A stretch of 64,000 nt of DNA, taken from assembly GCF_029027585.1 (NCBI RefSeq), contig NZ_CP093397.1, positions 186,001 to 250,000 of the forward strand, read 5' to 3'. The notes under the pieces were generated by a model. That model did not search any database, had not been told where the DNA came from, and saw nothing but the letters and a program-made list of their open reading frames with translations. Shown here piece by piece: positions 1 through 10,141 of the stretch; position 1 is the stretch's first letter; each line of letters starts with the position of its first letter. The stretch is from Sulfurimonas sp. Its GTDB lineage: Bacteria; Campylobacterota; Campylobacteria; Campylobacterales; Sulfurimonadaceae. Made by a program: the position numbers and the translations under genes.

Positions 1-1
1 G

Positions 2-826
2 AAAAAATATCCACAGTATGATGTGCAAAGAGAAGCGAGTGGTAGTAGAGCAGCAGCTAGAAAAATCTCTGATATTCACCGTAAAGCTGATGTTATGGCG
101 AGTGCTGACTACAAGGTTATAGATAACTTACTTATACCGCGTCATGCAAAATTTAATGCACAATTTGCAACAAATGAAATGGTACTAGCCTACACTTCAA
201 AGGCAAAATATTCTGATGAAATCAACTCCAACAACTGGACTGAAATTTTTTTAAGAGATGGAGTAAAAGTTGGTCACTCAAATCCAAATATGGACCCTTG
301 CGGATATAGATCAATGCTCGTAACTAAACTAGCTGAAAAATACTACAAAAGTGAAAACTTATTTGAAAAATTATTCGGTTATGGTGAATCGTATAAAGTA
401 GGAGAAGAAAATCATAAAAAAGTAATAATTAGACCAAAAGAAACTGATTTACTTGGTTTAATAGAGGTTAATGCTTATGATTATCTATATATCTATAAGT
501 CTGTTGCACAGCAACATGGTTTAAAATATATCTCACTACCAAAAGAAATATCCCTTAAAGATAACGAATTTAAGGATTTTTACAAAACAGTAAGTTTTAA
601 AATAAATGGCAAAAAACCTGGAGAGTTTATAACTAAAAAAGGTGCCCCTATGGTTTATGGAATCACAATTGCACAAAATAAAAAATCACCTGTAAATGAA
701 AAAGGTGCTGTAACATTTGTAAACTTTGTACTCTCAGCTCAAGGTCAAAAAATCATGACTCAAAATGGTCAGGGAGTAATAAATCCTACTATAATTTCTG
801 GAGATGCTTCCATAATTGGAAGATAA
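2..826 (+). CDS. wtpA: Tungstate/molybdate ABC transporter substrate-binding protein, 5' end missing
   Basis: The reading frame is open to the first base of the window, so the signal peptide and N-terminal part are missing; the GTG at 23 is only an internal Val codon. The visible part matches the WtpA type of periplasmic oxyanion-binding protein: EASGSRAAARK near the start, the FATNEMVLAY segment, NPNMDPCGYRS and a C-terminal GAPMVYGITIAQNKKSP stretch. In this family the protein captures tungstate or molybdate and delivers it to the permease. It is followed 1 bp later by the ATPase gene, which supports the role. Which of the two oxyanions is preferred cannot be told from the sequence. Confidence 0.85.
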   Translation, partial: KKYPQYDVQREASGSRAAARKISDIHRKADVMASADYKVIDNLLIPRHAKFNAQFATNEMVLAYTSKAKYSDEINSNNWTEIFLRDGVKVGHSNPNMDPCGYRSMLVTKLAEKYYKSENLFEKLFGYGESYKVGEENHKKVIIRPKETDLLGLIEVNAYDYLYIYKSVAQQHGLKYISLPKEISLKDNEFKDFYKTVSFKINGKKPGEFITKKGAPMVYGITIAQNKKSPVNEKGAVTFVNFVLSAQGQKIMTQNGQGVINPTIISGDASIIGR

Positions 827-827
827 T

Positions 828-1814
828 ATGAATGGCTTGAAAATAGAAAACTTATCTAGTAATTTTAATAATTTTACTCTTGATAATATCAATTTAAACA
901 TTGAAAAAAATGAATACTTTGTTTTGTTAGGACAGAGTGGAAGTGGAAAGACAATGCTTTTAGAAACTATCGCTGGACTTAACCCTTGTGAAGGTAAAAT
1001 CTATTATAAAGATAAAGATATTTCTATTTTAGCTACACAAAAAAGAGATATAGGTTTTGTATATCAAGACTTTGCACTTTTTCCAAACCTTAATGTTGAG
1101 CAAAATATTAGATTTTCTTCAAGATATAAAAAAATCACAGATGCAGATGTTTTATTTGCTGATATTGTGAAATTTTTACAATTAAAAGAGCTTTTAACTA
1201 GAGATACAACTACATTAAGTGGTGGAGAAAAGCAGCGTGTTGCAATAGCAAGAGCTATCTTTTCTAAACCAAAAATCTTACTTTTAGATGAACCTTTAAG
1301 TGCCATCGACCCGACTTTAAGAAACTCAATTATGAAAAGTTTAAAAGAGATTCACAGACGATATGATGTGATAACTATTCATGTGACTCATAACTTTAGA
1401 GAAGCTTCTTATCTCGCGGATAAAATAGCTATCATCATGAACGGTAAGATTCAACAAGTTGGAGTTGCGAAAGAAGTACTAAACCATCCAACTAACATAA
1501 AGGTTGCAAAGTTTTTAGGATTTAAAAATATATTTCCAACAACTTTCCTTGGATATACCTCTTCTAACAAAGTTTTTTCAGTTGATCCAAATATTATTAA
1601 AGTTTGTACCGATGGTGATTTGAATACTGATTATATTTTTGAAGGAAAAGTAGAAGAGTGTATGGGCATAGTTGATCATTACAAATTATTTGTAAAAGTT
1701 AACCAATACAGCTTTTTTATAAAAATCCTAAAAAGAGATTATGAGGGTTGCTATATGGATAGAGAAAAAATTATAAAAATAGGATTTAATAAAAATGATG
1801 TAAGTTTTATATAA
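828..1814 (+). CDS. wtpC: Tungstate/molybdate ABC transporter ATP-binding protein
   Basis: This is the cytoplasmic ATPase of the oxyanion importer. From the ATG at 828 it is 328 residues, with Walker A GQSGSGKT (about 35-42), the signature LSGGEKQR (about 130-137) and Walker B LLLDEP (about 151-156). A C-terminal extension of about 100 residues is where ModC/WtpC proteins carry a regulatory TOBE/MOP-like domain; I see no clear motif there. The ATG at 828 lies 1 bp after the stop of the binding-protein gene, which suggests translational coupling and makes it a better start than the upstream in-frame TTG at 816. The matching permease gene is separated from it by a porin gene. Confidence 0.85.
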   Translation: MNGLKIENLSSNFNNFTLDNINLNIEKNEYFVLLGQSGSGKTMLLETIAGLNPCEGKIYYKDKDISILATQKRDIGFVYQDFALFPNLNVEQNIRFSSRYKKITDADVLFADIVKFLQLKELLTRDTTTLSGGEKQRVAIARAIFSKPKILLLDEPLSAIDPTLRNSIMKSLKEIHRRYDVITIHVTHNFREASYLADKIAIIMNGKIQQVGVAKEVLNHPTNIKVAKFLGFKNIFPTTFLGYTSSNKVFSVDPNIIKVCTDGDLNTDYIFEGKVEECMGIVDHYKLFVKVNQYSFFIKILKRDYEGCYMDREKIIKIGFNKNDVSFI

Positions 1815-1866
1815 AAAGTCCAAACAATTGGGGCATCTAATGTCTTAGAAAAAATAAGGGAAAAAA

Positions 1867-3347
1867 TTGAATAATAAATTAATAAAAATAAGTATAATTA
1901 CAACTGCACTAATAGCAATATCAACAAATACTTATGCCGAGGAAGAACTTTCAAAGCGTACTATAAAATCTAACTATCAAGAAGTATATAATACCCTCCC
2001 AAGTTCTGTACAAAATTTATCAGAGCTGTTTAGTGAAGGTAAATTTTATGGAAGAATTCGCTCAAATACTTTTTACTTTAGATGGGAAAATGAAAGTACA
2101 ACAAAAAAAACACACTTAGCAAGCGGTATAGGTGGTTCAGTTGTATATAAAAGTGCAACTTATAAAAACTTTGATTTTACAGCTGGACTATACTATTCAA
2201 AATCTTTTTTTGAAGAATCAAATGACCCAATAAATGCTATCAAACCAGGAAAAGATACTTTAAGTCGTTTCCACTATGTAAATACTGGTGACAAATCTAT
2301 GGGTGTATTGGGACAAGCTTATTTAAGATATAAAGGAATTACAAAAACTGAAATTTTACTAGGTCGCCAAATGGTAGAAACATTTTATACTAAATCTAAT
2401 GACACAAAAATGATTCCAAATACTTTTGATGGTCTTGTAGTAGGAACTAAAGCTCTTGATAAAACAGCAATTAAATTAGCTTATCTATATAAACAAAAAC
2501 TTCGTGACCACACACAAGAGCATTCTGTATTAATGTATGGAGATTCAAATTCATCATCATCAATTTTACCTCAATGGAGTCAAAATGATGACACAGCGAT
2601 GCATAAAGGTTTAACATATACAGCTTTAAAAATGCAGGTAAACCAACAGATGCCGCTTTAATTGTAGGTGATATTCACAATAAATCTATTAAAAATTTAA
2701 AACTTGACGCTTCTTTTTATATAGTACCTGAACTCTTATCTCAGGTTATGGGAGAAGTAAACTATACTTTTAAGCTTGGAAATAAATTTTCTATTACTCC
2801 AGGAGCTCGTTATATTAAGCAGATTGATAGTGGTGCTGGTGAAGTAGGTGGTGCTTCATATCAAAACAACACAACTGGATACAAAAATCCAAATTCACTA
2901 GATTCACAAATGATTGCAGCTAGAGTTGTCACAAAAATTGATAACTATAAAATAAATTTAGGCTATTCAAAAATATATGATGAAGCAGATTTAATAACTC
3001 CGTGGAGAGCTTTCCCTACTTCAGGATATACTCGTTCAATGGCAAGATACAACTGGAGAGCTAATACACAAAGTTATCGAATAGAGATGATTAGAAATGG
3101 AAATTCAAAAGGCATCTACAAAGATATATATATTCAAGCATCTATACTTTACACAGATGCTGATGAGCAAAAAAAAGGTGCACATGTGCTTGATGAGATG
3201 TACTATTATATTGGTTTTGTACAAAATGTACCAAGTATTGTAAATTTACAATGGAGATTAAGACTTGGCTATACTCAATATCTTGATTCTGATGAAAGTA
3301 AGTACAATAATCTTGATGGTCGTTTTGAGTTAAACTACCTATTTTAA
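1867..3347 (+). pseudogene. Outer-membrane porin, interrupted by a one-base frameshift
   Basis: Two frames together encode one porin-like protein. The first part starts at TTG 1867, preceded by AAGGG, and has a signal peptide ending near TNTYAEEE. It then runs through many aromatic, alternating beta-strand-like segments until it stops at 2661. The second frame is open from about 2631 to 3347 and ends in a beta-strand with terminal F (NYLF), as outer-membrane barrels do. The frames join at the A5 run 2628-2632: one more A gives ALKNAGKPTDAALIVGDI and a single protein of about 493 residues. It resembles the Opr-type porins of Campylobacterota. It lies inside the oxyanion operon, so it may be a pore for molybdate or tungstate; that is inference. 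The shift may be real, phase variable or a sequencing error. Confidence 0.75.
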
Positions 3348-3359
3348 AAAAAGAGTAAT

Positions 3360-4139
3360 ATGAAAACAATAAATAAAAATGACCCTTTTACAATTACACT
3401 AATTGTTTTAGCACTAATTTTAGTGTTTTTTCTTAGTGTTCCTATTATAAAAATATTTATAGGTGTAGGAAGTGAAAAAATATTTGAAACTATAAAAGAT
3501 GGTGAAGCTATTGACTCTATCATCTTAACTATGAAAGTTTCAGCATGGGCAATGATATTTGTTCTATTTACAGGCTTACCACTTGCTTATGTTATTGCAA
3601 GATATGATTTTTATGGTAAAAGTGCAGTTGAAACACTTATAGATATTCCTGTTATGATTCCGCATACTGCAGCTGGAATCGCACTTCTTACAACTTTTGG
3701 AGATACTGAGATTGGAGATTTTTTTAGAATTTTTGGTATAGAATTTATAGGAACTGAGTACGGAATCATGATAGCAATGATGTTTTTATCTGCTCCATTT
3801 TTGATAAATAGTGCCAAAGATGGGTTTAGAAAAGTTGATGTTAAACTTGAAAAAACAGCTAGAACTCTAGGAGCAAGTCCTGTAAATGTATTTTTTAGGA
3901 TTACTCTTCCTAATGCAAAAAAAGATATTATTAACGGTGCTTTAATGATGTGGAGTCGTGGTCTTGGAGAATTTGGTGCTATTATTATATTAGTTTATCA
4001 TCCAATGACAACACCTATTTTAATCTTTGATAGATTTAATAGTTATGGACTTAGCTATAGTGCGCCATTAGCCGCAGTAATCATAGGATTTAGTATGTTT
4101 GTATTTTTGATTGTGAGGTTTATTACAAATCGTTTATAA
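3360..4139 (+). CDS. wtpB: Tungstate/molybdate ABC transporter permease
   Basis: A 259-residue inner-membrane protein with about six hydrophobic segments. It carries the binding-protein-dependent permease signature around residues 165-195 (EKTARTLGASPVNVFFRITL), the EAA loop that docks on the ATPase. It resembles ModB/WtpB permeases, including MIPHTAAGIALL and LGEFGAIIIL. It completes the importer encoded at the start of the window, 12 bp downstream of the porin gene. It converges on serA with only 13 bp between the two stop codons. Confidence 0.85.
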   Translation: MKTINKNDPFTITLIVLALILVFFLSVPIIKIFIGVGSEKIFETIKDGEAIDSIILTMKVSAWAMIFVLFTGLPLAYVIARYDFYGKSAVETLIDIPVMIPHTAAGIALLTTFGDTEIGDFFRIFGIEFIGTEYGIMIAMMFLSAPFLINSAKDGFRKVDVKLEKTARTLGASPVNVFFRITLPNAKKDIINGALMMWSRGLGEFGAIIILVYHPMTTPILIFDRFNSYGLSYSAPLAAVIIGFSMFVFLIVRFITNRL

Positions 4140-4152
4140 ACCTCAATTATTA

Positions 4153-5751
4153 CTAAAGTCTTGCGTAATTTACACTTAAACAAGCATCTAGAGATGCTAA
4201 CTCTTCAATCGTTTCATCGTTAACTGTATTATCTACAAGTATTACAGCTAAAGCTTCTGCGTTATCATTTCTTGCAAGAGAAAAATCTGCGATATTTACA
4301 TTGTGCTTTGCTAAAGTAGAGCCTATACTTCCTATAACACCAGGAACATCACTATTTTTAAATAAAATCATATCTCCTTTAAGTGCAACTTCTATATCAA
4401 AACCATCTATTGCAACGATTCTCTGGACTCCATCATCAAAGATAGTAGAACTAATCGTAGTTGTACCTTCTGCTGTTGTAAGTTTTATAGTAATTAAATT
4501 TTTATATACTGAAGAATCGCCAAGAGCCTCTGACTCTATTTTAATGCCTTTTTCTTTTGCAACAAACTCAGCATTTACATAGTTGATAGTATCTCCACTA
4601 TTTTGACTCATCGCTCCAACTGCTACAAATGTAGAAAGGGATTCAACAAAATTTGCAATCTCTCCTTGTCCACTAACTTTTATCGCAATTATTTGAGATT
4701 TGTTCATTTGTGATTCAAGAAAACCTATTTTTTGTCCCATTTCTAAAAATGGTTTTACAAAAGAAGGTATTTTACTCTCATCTATTGGTAAATTCATCGC
4801 ATGAGCGAAAGAGATACCTTTAGCAGCCTCTATCGCATTAGCTGCTGCTTGAGTTCCAATGTTATACTGAGATTCAAATGTATTTGCACCTAGGTGAGGA
4901 GAAACACAGATGTTATCAAGTTCTAAAAGTGGGTGGTCTGTTGCTGGTTCTTTGCTAAACACATCTATACCCGCAAAACGAATCTTTTTAGATTTCAAAC
5001 CATTATATAATGCTTTTTCATTATAAAGACCACCTCTAGCACAGTTGATTAAAACTACACCATCTTTCATTTTAGCAATCTCTTTTTCATCAATCATATT
5101 TAAAGTTTCTTGATTTTTAGGAGTATGAATTGTAATCATATCACAGGCTAAAATATCTTCAAAGTTTTTAGTATATGTCATATCACAATCAGTAACTTTT
5201 GATGGGTGAATGTATGGATCATAGGCGATAATATCCATCTCAAAAGAAGCAGCTCGTTTTGCAACACGAGAACCGATATTACCAAAACCGATAACACCTA
5301 GTTTTTTACCTTTCATCTCATGCCCATACCATTTTTCTCTTTTCCAAACTCTTTGGTTTTTAAGATGGTCATGTGAGTATGGGAACATTCTCATACATGA
5401 AAGCATATGTGTCATGGTAAGTTCCACCGCTGCGATTGTATTTGCTGTTGGAACATTCATTACGATTATTCCTTCTTTAGAACAACCTTCAATATCTACA
5501 TTATCAACACCAACACCTGCACGAACAATCGCTTTCATATTTGTAGCAGCTGCTATAAAAGCCGCATCTACATCTGTTGAACTTCTTGTTATTGCTACAT
5601 CAGCAGTTGGAATAATCTTTTGAACTAATTCTTTTTTATCAACATCTGCGGCCATAACAAAGTTTATATTTTTATCATCTTGAAGCATTTTTAATCCAGC
5701 TTCATGTATATGGTCACAAACTACAACAGTATATTTTTTACGAGTCGGCAT
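4153..5751 (-). CDS. serA: D-3-phosphoglycerate dehydrogenase
   Basis: SerA oxidises 3-phosphoglycerate with NAD+ as the first step of serine synthesis in the cytoplasm. The 532-residue length fits the long form. An N-terminal catalytic region is followed by an NAD-binding Rossmann fold (LGVIGFGNIGSRVAKRA, about 151-167), the catalytic region around HTPKN and SPHLGANTFE, an intervening domain (about 320-450), and a C-terminal ACT domain (NSDVPGVIGSIGSTLAKH) that in this family senses serine. It reads as the last gene of a minus-strand group after rpsA and a small membrane protein gene. The motifs are complete. Confidence 0.95.
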   Translation of the reverse strand: MPTRKKYTVVVCDHIHEAGLKMLQDDKNINFVMAADVDKKELVQKIIPTADVAITRSSTDVDAAFIAAATNMKAIVRAGVGVDNVDIEGCSKEGIIVMNVPTANTIAAVELTMTHMLSCMRMFPYSHDHLKNQRVWKREKWYGHEMKGKKLGVIGFGNIGSRVAKRAASFEMDIIAYDPYIHPSKVTDCDMTYTKNFEDILACDMITIHTPKNQETLNMIDEKEIAKMKDGVVLINCARGGLYNEKALYNGLKSKKIRFAGIDVFSKEPATDHPLLELDNICVSPHLGANTFESQYNIGTQAAANAIEAAKGISFAHAMNLPIDESKIPSFVKPFLEMGQKIGFLESQMNKSQIIAIKVSGQGEIANFVESLSTFVAVGAMSQNSGDTINYVNAEFVAKEKGIKIESEALGDSSVYKNLITIKLTTAEGTTTISSTIFDDGVQRIVAIDGFDIEVALKGDMILFKNSDVPGVIGSIGSTLAKHNVNIADFSLARNDNAEALAVILVDNTVNDETIEELASLDACLSVNYARL

Positions 5752-5789
5752 TTAGTGCCTCCCTGCATTGAATTTTAATTCTCATCATT

Positions 5790-6269
5790 TTATATATCCT
5801 CTTTGTACAGCTCAACTTTGGCTGAAATTTGATAGTTTTTCAATACTCTAACTAAAGAGTTTAATTTTTCAATATTTTTTGAGTAGATAAGTAATTCTAC
5901 ACTATTTTTATCTTTTTTTAGATAGTACTTTAATTCATGCTGCTTTAACTCTTCTCTTAAACAGAACAATTGATAAGGGTCTAATAAAGAAGCAGATAAT
6001 TTATAAATTGTTTTACTAATTATTTTTTCTACTAAATCTATCTCTATAAAAGCTTCATTAACAGGATAAAAATATCCTAATCTTTGAGATGCAGAAAAAT
6101 GATTTAGCCATACTTTTTGAGATTTTTTTTGAGTTACTTCACTTTTATGCTCTAGCGGCTCAACATAACCTTGTTCTTGTGAAGGGTTTATAGAAATTAG
6201 AAAAAAGATAATAAAGACGGCTACTCCAAGTGCTAAGACTGGAGTAAACCACTTTAAAATTTTTTGCAT
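5790..6269 (-). CDS. Hypothetical membrane-anchored protein
   Basis: I do not recognise this 159-residue protein. It has one N-terminal transmembrane segment (about residues 9-28, ALGVAVFIIFFLISI) and a mixed, lysine-rich remainder of about 130 residues, probably on the periplasmic side. The last 60 residues (LREELKQHELKYYLKK to KNYQISAKVELY) look like an alpha-beta fold. The start is 1 bp after the rpsA stop, so it is probably co-transcribed with rpsA and serA. Confidence 0.7.
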   Translation of the reverse strand: MQKILKWFTPVLALGVAVFIIFFLISINPSQEQGYVEPLEHKSEVTQKKSQKVWLNHFSASQRLGYFYPVNEAFIEIDLVEKIISKTIYKLSASLLDPYQLFCLREELKQHELKYYLKKDKNSVELLIYSKNIEKLNSLVRVLKNYQISAKVELYKEDI

Positions 6270-6270
6270 T

Positions 6271-7929
6271 TTATTGGAATTTATCTTTTATCAAATCACC
6301 TAAAGAGTTTGATGTGTTATCATTAATCTCTTCTAAAAGTGCTTGATTTTTAATATAGTCTAATTTTTTAACAGATAAACGGATACGATCTCTACGAGTA
6401 TCAATAACAGCGATAGCAGCTTCTATCTCTTGACCAGCTTCTAACTCTTCTTTTATAAGTGGAGATAAATCTTCATCACGAATCAAAGCGTCAACACCAT
6501 CTTCTAAAGATACAAAAACACCAAAGTCTTTAATATCCCGGATAGTTCCACTAATAGGTGTATTTACTTTATGTGTTGTAGCAAATTTATCTATTGGTGA
6601 TTCTAAAAGAGTTTTACGGTTTAAAGATATTTTTTGATCTTCATTGTTGATTTTAGCAATTTTAACTTCAACTTCTTCACCTGATTTTAAAACATCTTTG
6701 CATTTAGTGTTTTTATCCCAAGAGATATCTTGATTATGAAGTAAACCTTCAACTGAACCGATACGAACAAATGCACCAAAATCAGTTAAAGATGTAACAA
6801 TCCCAGTTACAACATCACCTTCATTATAGTTTCTTACAAACTCATCAAATGGTTTTGGTAAAAGTCTTTTTAGAGATACTCTTAGTTTATGCGTATCTGG
6901 ATTAATCTCAATAACTTCAACATCAATCTCTTCACCAACTGTTAAATAATCGTTAGGATTTTTAACATTTTTGCTCCAAGTAATTTCTGAAATATGTAAG
7001 AAACCTTCTATATCATTTCCTAAATCAACAAAAACACCATAAGCTTCAATATTTGAAACAGTTACTGTAATAGTATCTCCTTCATCTAATTCACTTTCAA
7101 CTTCAGCCCAAGGGTCTGGTAAAACAGCTTTAATAGATAGAGAAAGATGTCTTTTATCTTTGTCATAAGAGATAGCTTTAACAGTTACTTCATCACCCTC
7201 TTTATAAAGTTTAGATGGGTTAACTGGACCTTTGTAGCTGATTTCATTATAGTGAACTAAACCATCAACACCACCAACATCTACAAACATTCCGTAGCTA
7301 GTAATTTTTTTGATTATACCTGCAACGATAACATCATCTTCCATTAACTTGTCAATGATTTCTTTTTTCTTCTTACGCTCTTCGTTAAAAAGTTTACGAC
7401 GAGAAACTACAATAGAGTTTTGCTCAGCATCAACTTTAACAACTTGAGCTTTGATTTTACGACCAACAACATCATCACCTTCTTTAAAAGCTGCTAATGA
7501 ACGAGGCATAAAGAAAGAAACATCATCAGCTTCTACTACGAAACCACCACGATTTTTCTTAGTGATAATACCTTCAATAACTACTTCTTCAAAGTCTTCT
7601 TTGTGTGCATCAATAAAGTCAATAGTCTTTTGTTGCTCTAAAACTTTTTTATAAGAAATTTTAGGACGCTCATTGTAGTATCCCATAACCATTACTTTAA
7701 TCTTATCGCCAGTACTAAACATCAACTCACCATCTTCACCACGGATTTCATCAAGATTTACAATACCTTCTAGCTTATCGCCAACACCAACTAATGCTCT
7801 GTTTTCATCTGCTTGAATCTCAACAATCTCACCTTCTACGATGCGACTTGACTCTTGCTTTTTTTCACTTGCAGCAAACATCTCTGCAAAATTTTCTTCT
7901 TCTTCAACTAATTCGTTATCGAACGCCAT
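6271..7929 (-). CDS. rpsA: 30S ribosomal protein S1
   Basis: S1 helps the small ribosomal subunit bind mRNA leaders. The 552-residue protein contains a chain of about six S1/OB repeats. Recognisable repeat cores are SYGMFVDVGGVDGLVHYNEI, AYGVFVDLGNDIEGFLHISE, DFGAFVRIGSVEGLLHNQDI and DFGVFVSLEDGVDALIRDED. The first two repeats are more degenerate, as is usual because they bind the ribosome. The N-terminus is very acidic. A gap of 75 bp separates it from ispH, leaving room for its own promoter. Confidence 0.96.
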   Translation of the reverse strand: MAFDNELVEEEENFAEMFAASEKKQESSRIVEGEIVEIQADENRALVGVGDKLEGIVNLDEIRGEDGELMFSTGDKIKVMVMGYYNERPKISYKKVLEQQKTIDFIDAHKEDFEEVVIEGIITKKNRGGFVVEADDVSFFMPRSLAAFKEGDDVVGRKIKAQVVKVDAEQNSIVVSRRKLFNEERKKKKEIIDKLMEDDVIVAGIIKKITSYGMFVDVGGVDGLVHYNEISYKGPVNPSKLYKEGDEVTVKAISYDKDKRHLSLSIKAVLPDPWAEVESELDEGDTITVTVSNIEAYGVFVDLGNDIEGFLHISEITWSKNVKNPNDYLTVGEEIDVEVIEINPDTHKLRVSLKRLLPKPFDEFVRNYNEGDVVTGIVTSLTDFGAFVRIGSVEGLLHNQDISWDKNTKCKDVLKSGEEVEVKIAKINNEDQKISLNRKTLLESPIDKFATTHKVNTPISGTIRDIKDFGVFVSLEDGVDALIRDEDLSPLIKEELEAGQEIEAAIAVIDTRRDRIRLSVKKLDYIKNQALLEEINDNTSNSLGDLIKDKFQ

Positions 7930-8004
7930 TACCTATCCTCTGTTACATAAAAATTGCGTGATTATATCTAAATAATGATTACTTTGCTATTAATTTAAAA
8001 TGAA

Positions 8005-8841
8005 TTATAAATTATTTATATGTTTTTGAATAGAATTGACTACATTTTGAATAATCCAATCTGGTGTAGATGCCCCTGCACTTATGCCACAAAACTTTTT
8101 ATTTTTAAACCAAGAGTAGTCTAAATCATTTTCATCTTCTATATGGTAGCTGTCTTTTGTTTCATCATGTGAAATGCTAAATAACTGCTTTGTATTTGAT
8201 GAATTTTTACCACCAATCACTATCATAACATCAGCTCTTTTAGATATCTTTTTTACAGCTTCTTGATTTTCAAAAGTTGCGTTACAGATTGTGTTAAAAA
8301 CTCTAACTTCTTTATGTCTTGGTATGAGATAGTTAGCTACCTCCATATAATCTTCAACTTTTCTAGTTGTTTGTGCAACAAGTGCTACTTTTTCTTTAAG
8401 TTTTAAATCATGTAAATCTGCAGAACAAGTTACAACAATGGCACCATGTGTTGCGTAACTTTTAACGCCTTTTATCTCTGGATGGGCTTCATCACCAAAG
8501 ATAACTATGTCATAACCCTCTTCACTCATCTCTTGGCAAATTTGTTGTGGTTTAGTTACATAAGGACAAGTTGCATCTACAACATCCACTTTTGTATCTT
8601 TTAATTCTTGAAGTTCATTTTTTGGGATTCCATGAGTACGGACTATTGCTGTTTCACCAGCTTTAAAACTTTTATGATCATCTGTTAGACCAACTTTAAA
8701 GTCTTTTTCAAGTCGCTCAATTTCTTTAGAATTATGAATCAAAGCACCATAAGTAGATGCTTCTTTATTTTCTTCAGCAATTTTAATAGCTCTTTTTACA
8801 CCAAAACAAAATCCATAATTCTCAGCCAACTCAATCTTCAT
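8005..8841 (-). CDS. ispH: 4-hydroxy-3-methylbut-2-enyl diphosphate reductase
   Basis: IspH is the last enzyme of the non-mevalonate isoprenoid pathway, making IPP and DMAPP with a [4Fe-4S] cluster. The 278-residue protein has the three expected cluster cysteines in YGFCFGV (about residue 12), VDATCPYVTK and NTICNAT. The His motifs ALIHN and RTHGI and the SSNT motif are also present. It lies between aroA and rpsA on the minus strand, 19 bp after aroA. Confidence 0.95.
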   Translation of the reverse strand: MKIELAENYGFCFGVKRAIKIAEENKEASTYGALIHNSKEIERLEKDFKVGLTDDHKSFKAGETAIVRTHGIPKNELQELKDTKVDVVDATCPYVTKPQQICQEMSEEGYDIVIFGDEAHPEIKGVKSYATHGAIVVTCSADLHDLKLKEKVALVAQTTRKVEDYMEVANYLIPRHKEVRVFNTICNATFENQEAVKKISKRADVMIVIGGKNSSNTKQLFSISHDETKDSYHIEDENDLDYSWFKNKKFCGISAGASTPDWIIQNVVNSIQKHINNL

Positions 8842-8860
8842 TTTATATATCTCCGAGAAT

Positions 8861-10141
8861 TTATTTAAATTCTACTTGTGTAATTTTTTGTAGTAATTCA
8901 AAAAAGTTTGGAAATGAAGTATTTATACAATCTAAATCTATTACTTCCATACCGCATCTAAGACCTGCAATTATAAAACTCATAGCAATTCTATGATCTC
9001 CATCACTATCAACCTTAGCACTCTTAAGTTCTCCACCAATAACTTTGTATCCATCTTTATACTCATGTACTTCAATACCACTTGCACGAAGACCTTCAAC
9101 AACAGTTGAAATTCTATCGCTCTCTTTTACGCGAAGTTCCTCTGCATTTTTTACAATACTTTCACCTTTAGCACAAGCAAAGGCGATTGAAAGTGCTGGA
9201 AGTTCATCTATGAGCCACGAAATATTATCTTCTACAAGGATGCCATGAAGAGGAGCGTATTTGACATGTATGTTACCAATGGGCTCATATTTATTGTCAG
9301 TTATCTCATAACTTATATCTGCACCCATTCTCTCTAAAGCTTTAAAAGCTTCTATACGAGTTGGATTAAGAGTAACACCTTCTAACAAAACATTGGAATC
9401 TGGTGTAATTGCGGCAGCAACACCAAAGAAAAATGAACTTGAAGGATCAGATGGAACACGAATAATAAGAGGAGAAAGAAGTTTTTTCATAGGTGTTATT
9501 GTAGTTTTTAGTCCATCTACAACTACATCAGCACCCATACCTTTTAACATTCTTTCTGTATGGTCACGAGATAGTTCAGGCTCAGTATATGTACACACAC
9601 CATCAGCACGAAGAGCTGCTAATATCATACAACTTTTTACTTGTGCAGATGCTATTTTACTCTCATAGTTAAAAGCTTTAAGTGAACTTCCTCTAATACT
9701 AAGAGGTGCTAAATTACTATCATCTCGACCATCAAGAACAGCTCCAATATCGCGAAGAGGAGAAGTTACTCTTTTCATAGGGCGACGACGCAAATATTCA
9801 TCTCCAGTTAAAACAAAATGACCATTTGCAGAACTTAAAAGCCCACAAAAAAGTCTGATACCTGTTCCTGAATTACCACAATCAAGTATCTCAAAACTCT
9901 CTTTTATGCCATCTGAAGATATATAAATAGTAGTCCCGTCATCACTAACTTTAGCACCAAGATTTTTTACAATCTCTAAAGAGTTTAATGTATCTTCTGC
10001 TCTTAAAAAGTTTGTTATTTCACTTGTTCCCTCTGCAAGCATTGCAAACATTGCACTACGATGAGAGATAGACTTATCTGATGCGATAGAGTCTAGCTTT
10101 AAAGAGAATTTTTGTGCTTTTTGAACTACTACGCTACTCAT
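8861..10141 (-). CDS. aroA: 3-phosphoshikimate 1-carboxyvinyltransferase (EPSP synthase)
   Basis: AroA joins shikimate-3-phosphate with phosphoenolpyruvate in the aromatic amino acid pathway. The 426-residue length is normal. Diagnostic segments are SDKSISHRSAMFA (about 17-29), LDCGNSGTGIRL and YLRRRPMKR near the PEP site, and RVKESDRI in the C-terminal domain. Its start overlaps the pheT stop by 4 bp, so pheS-pheT-aroA-ispH are probably one transcript. Confidence 0.95.
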   Translation of the reverse strand: MSSVVVQKAQKFSLKLDSIASDKSISHRSAMFAMLAEGTSEITNFLRAEDTLNSLEIVKNLGAKVSDDGTTIYISSDGIKESFEILDCGNSGTGIRLFCGLLSSANGHFVLTGDEYLRRRPMKRVTSPLRDIGAVLDGRDDSNLAPLSIRGSSLKAFNYESKIASAQVKSCMILAALRADGVCTYTEPELSRDHTERMLKGMGADVVVDGLKTTITPMKKLLSPLIIRVPSDPSSSFFFGVAAAITPDSNVLLEGVTLNPTRIEAFKALERMGADISYEITDNKYEPIGNIHVKYAPLHGILVEDNISWLIDELPALSIAFACAKGESIVKNAEELRVKESDRISTVVEGLRASGIEVHEYKDGYKVIGGELKSAKVDSDGDHRIAMSFIIAGLRCGMEVIDLDCINTSFPNFFELLQKITQVEFK

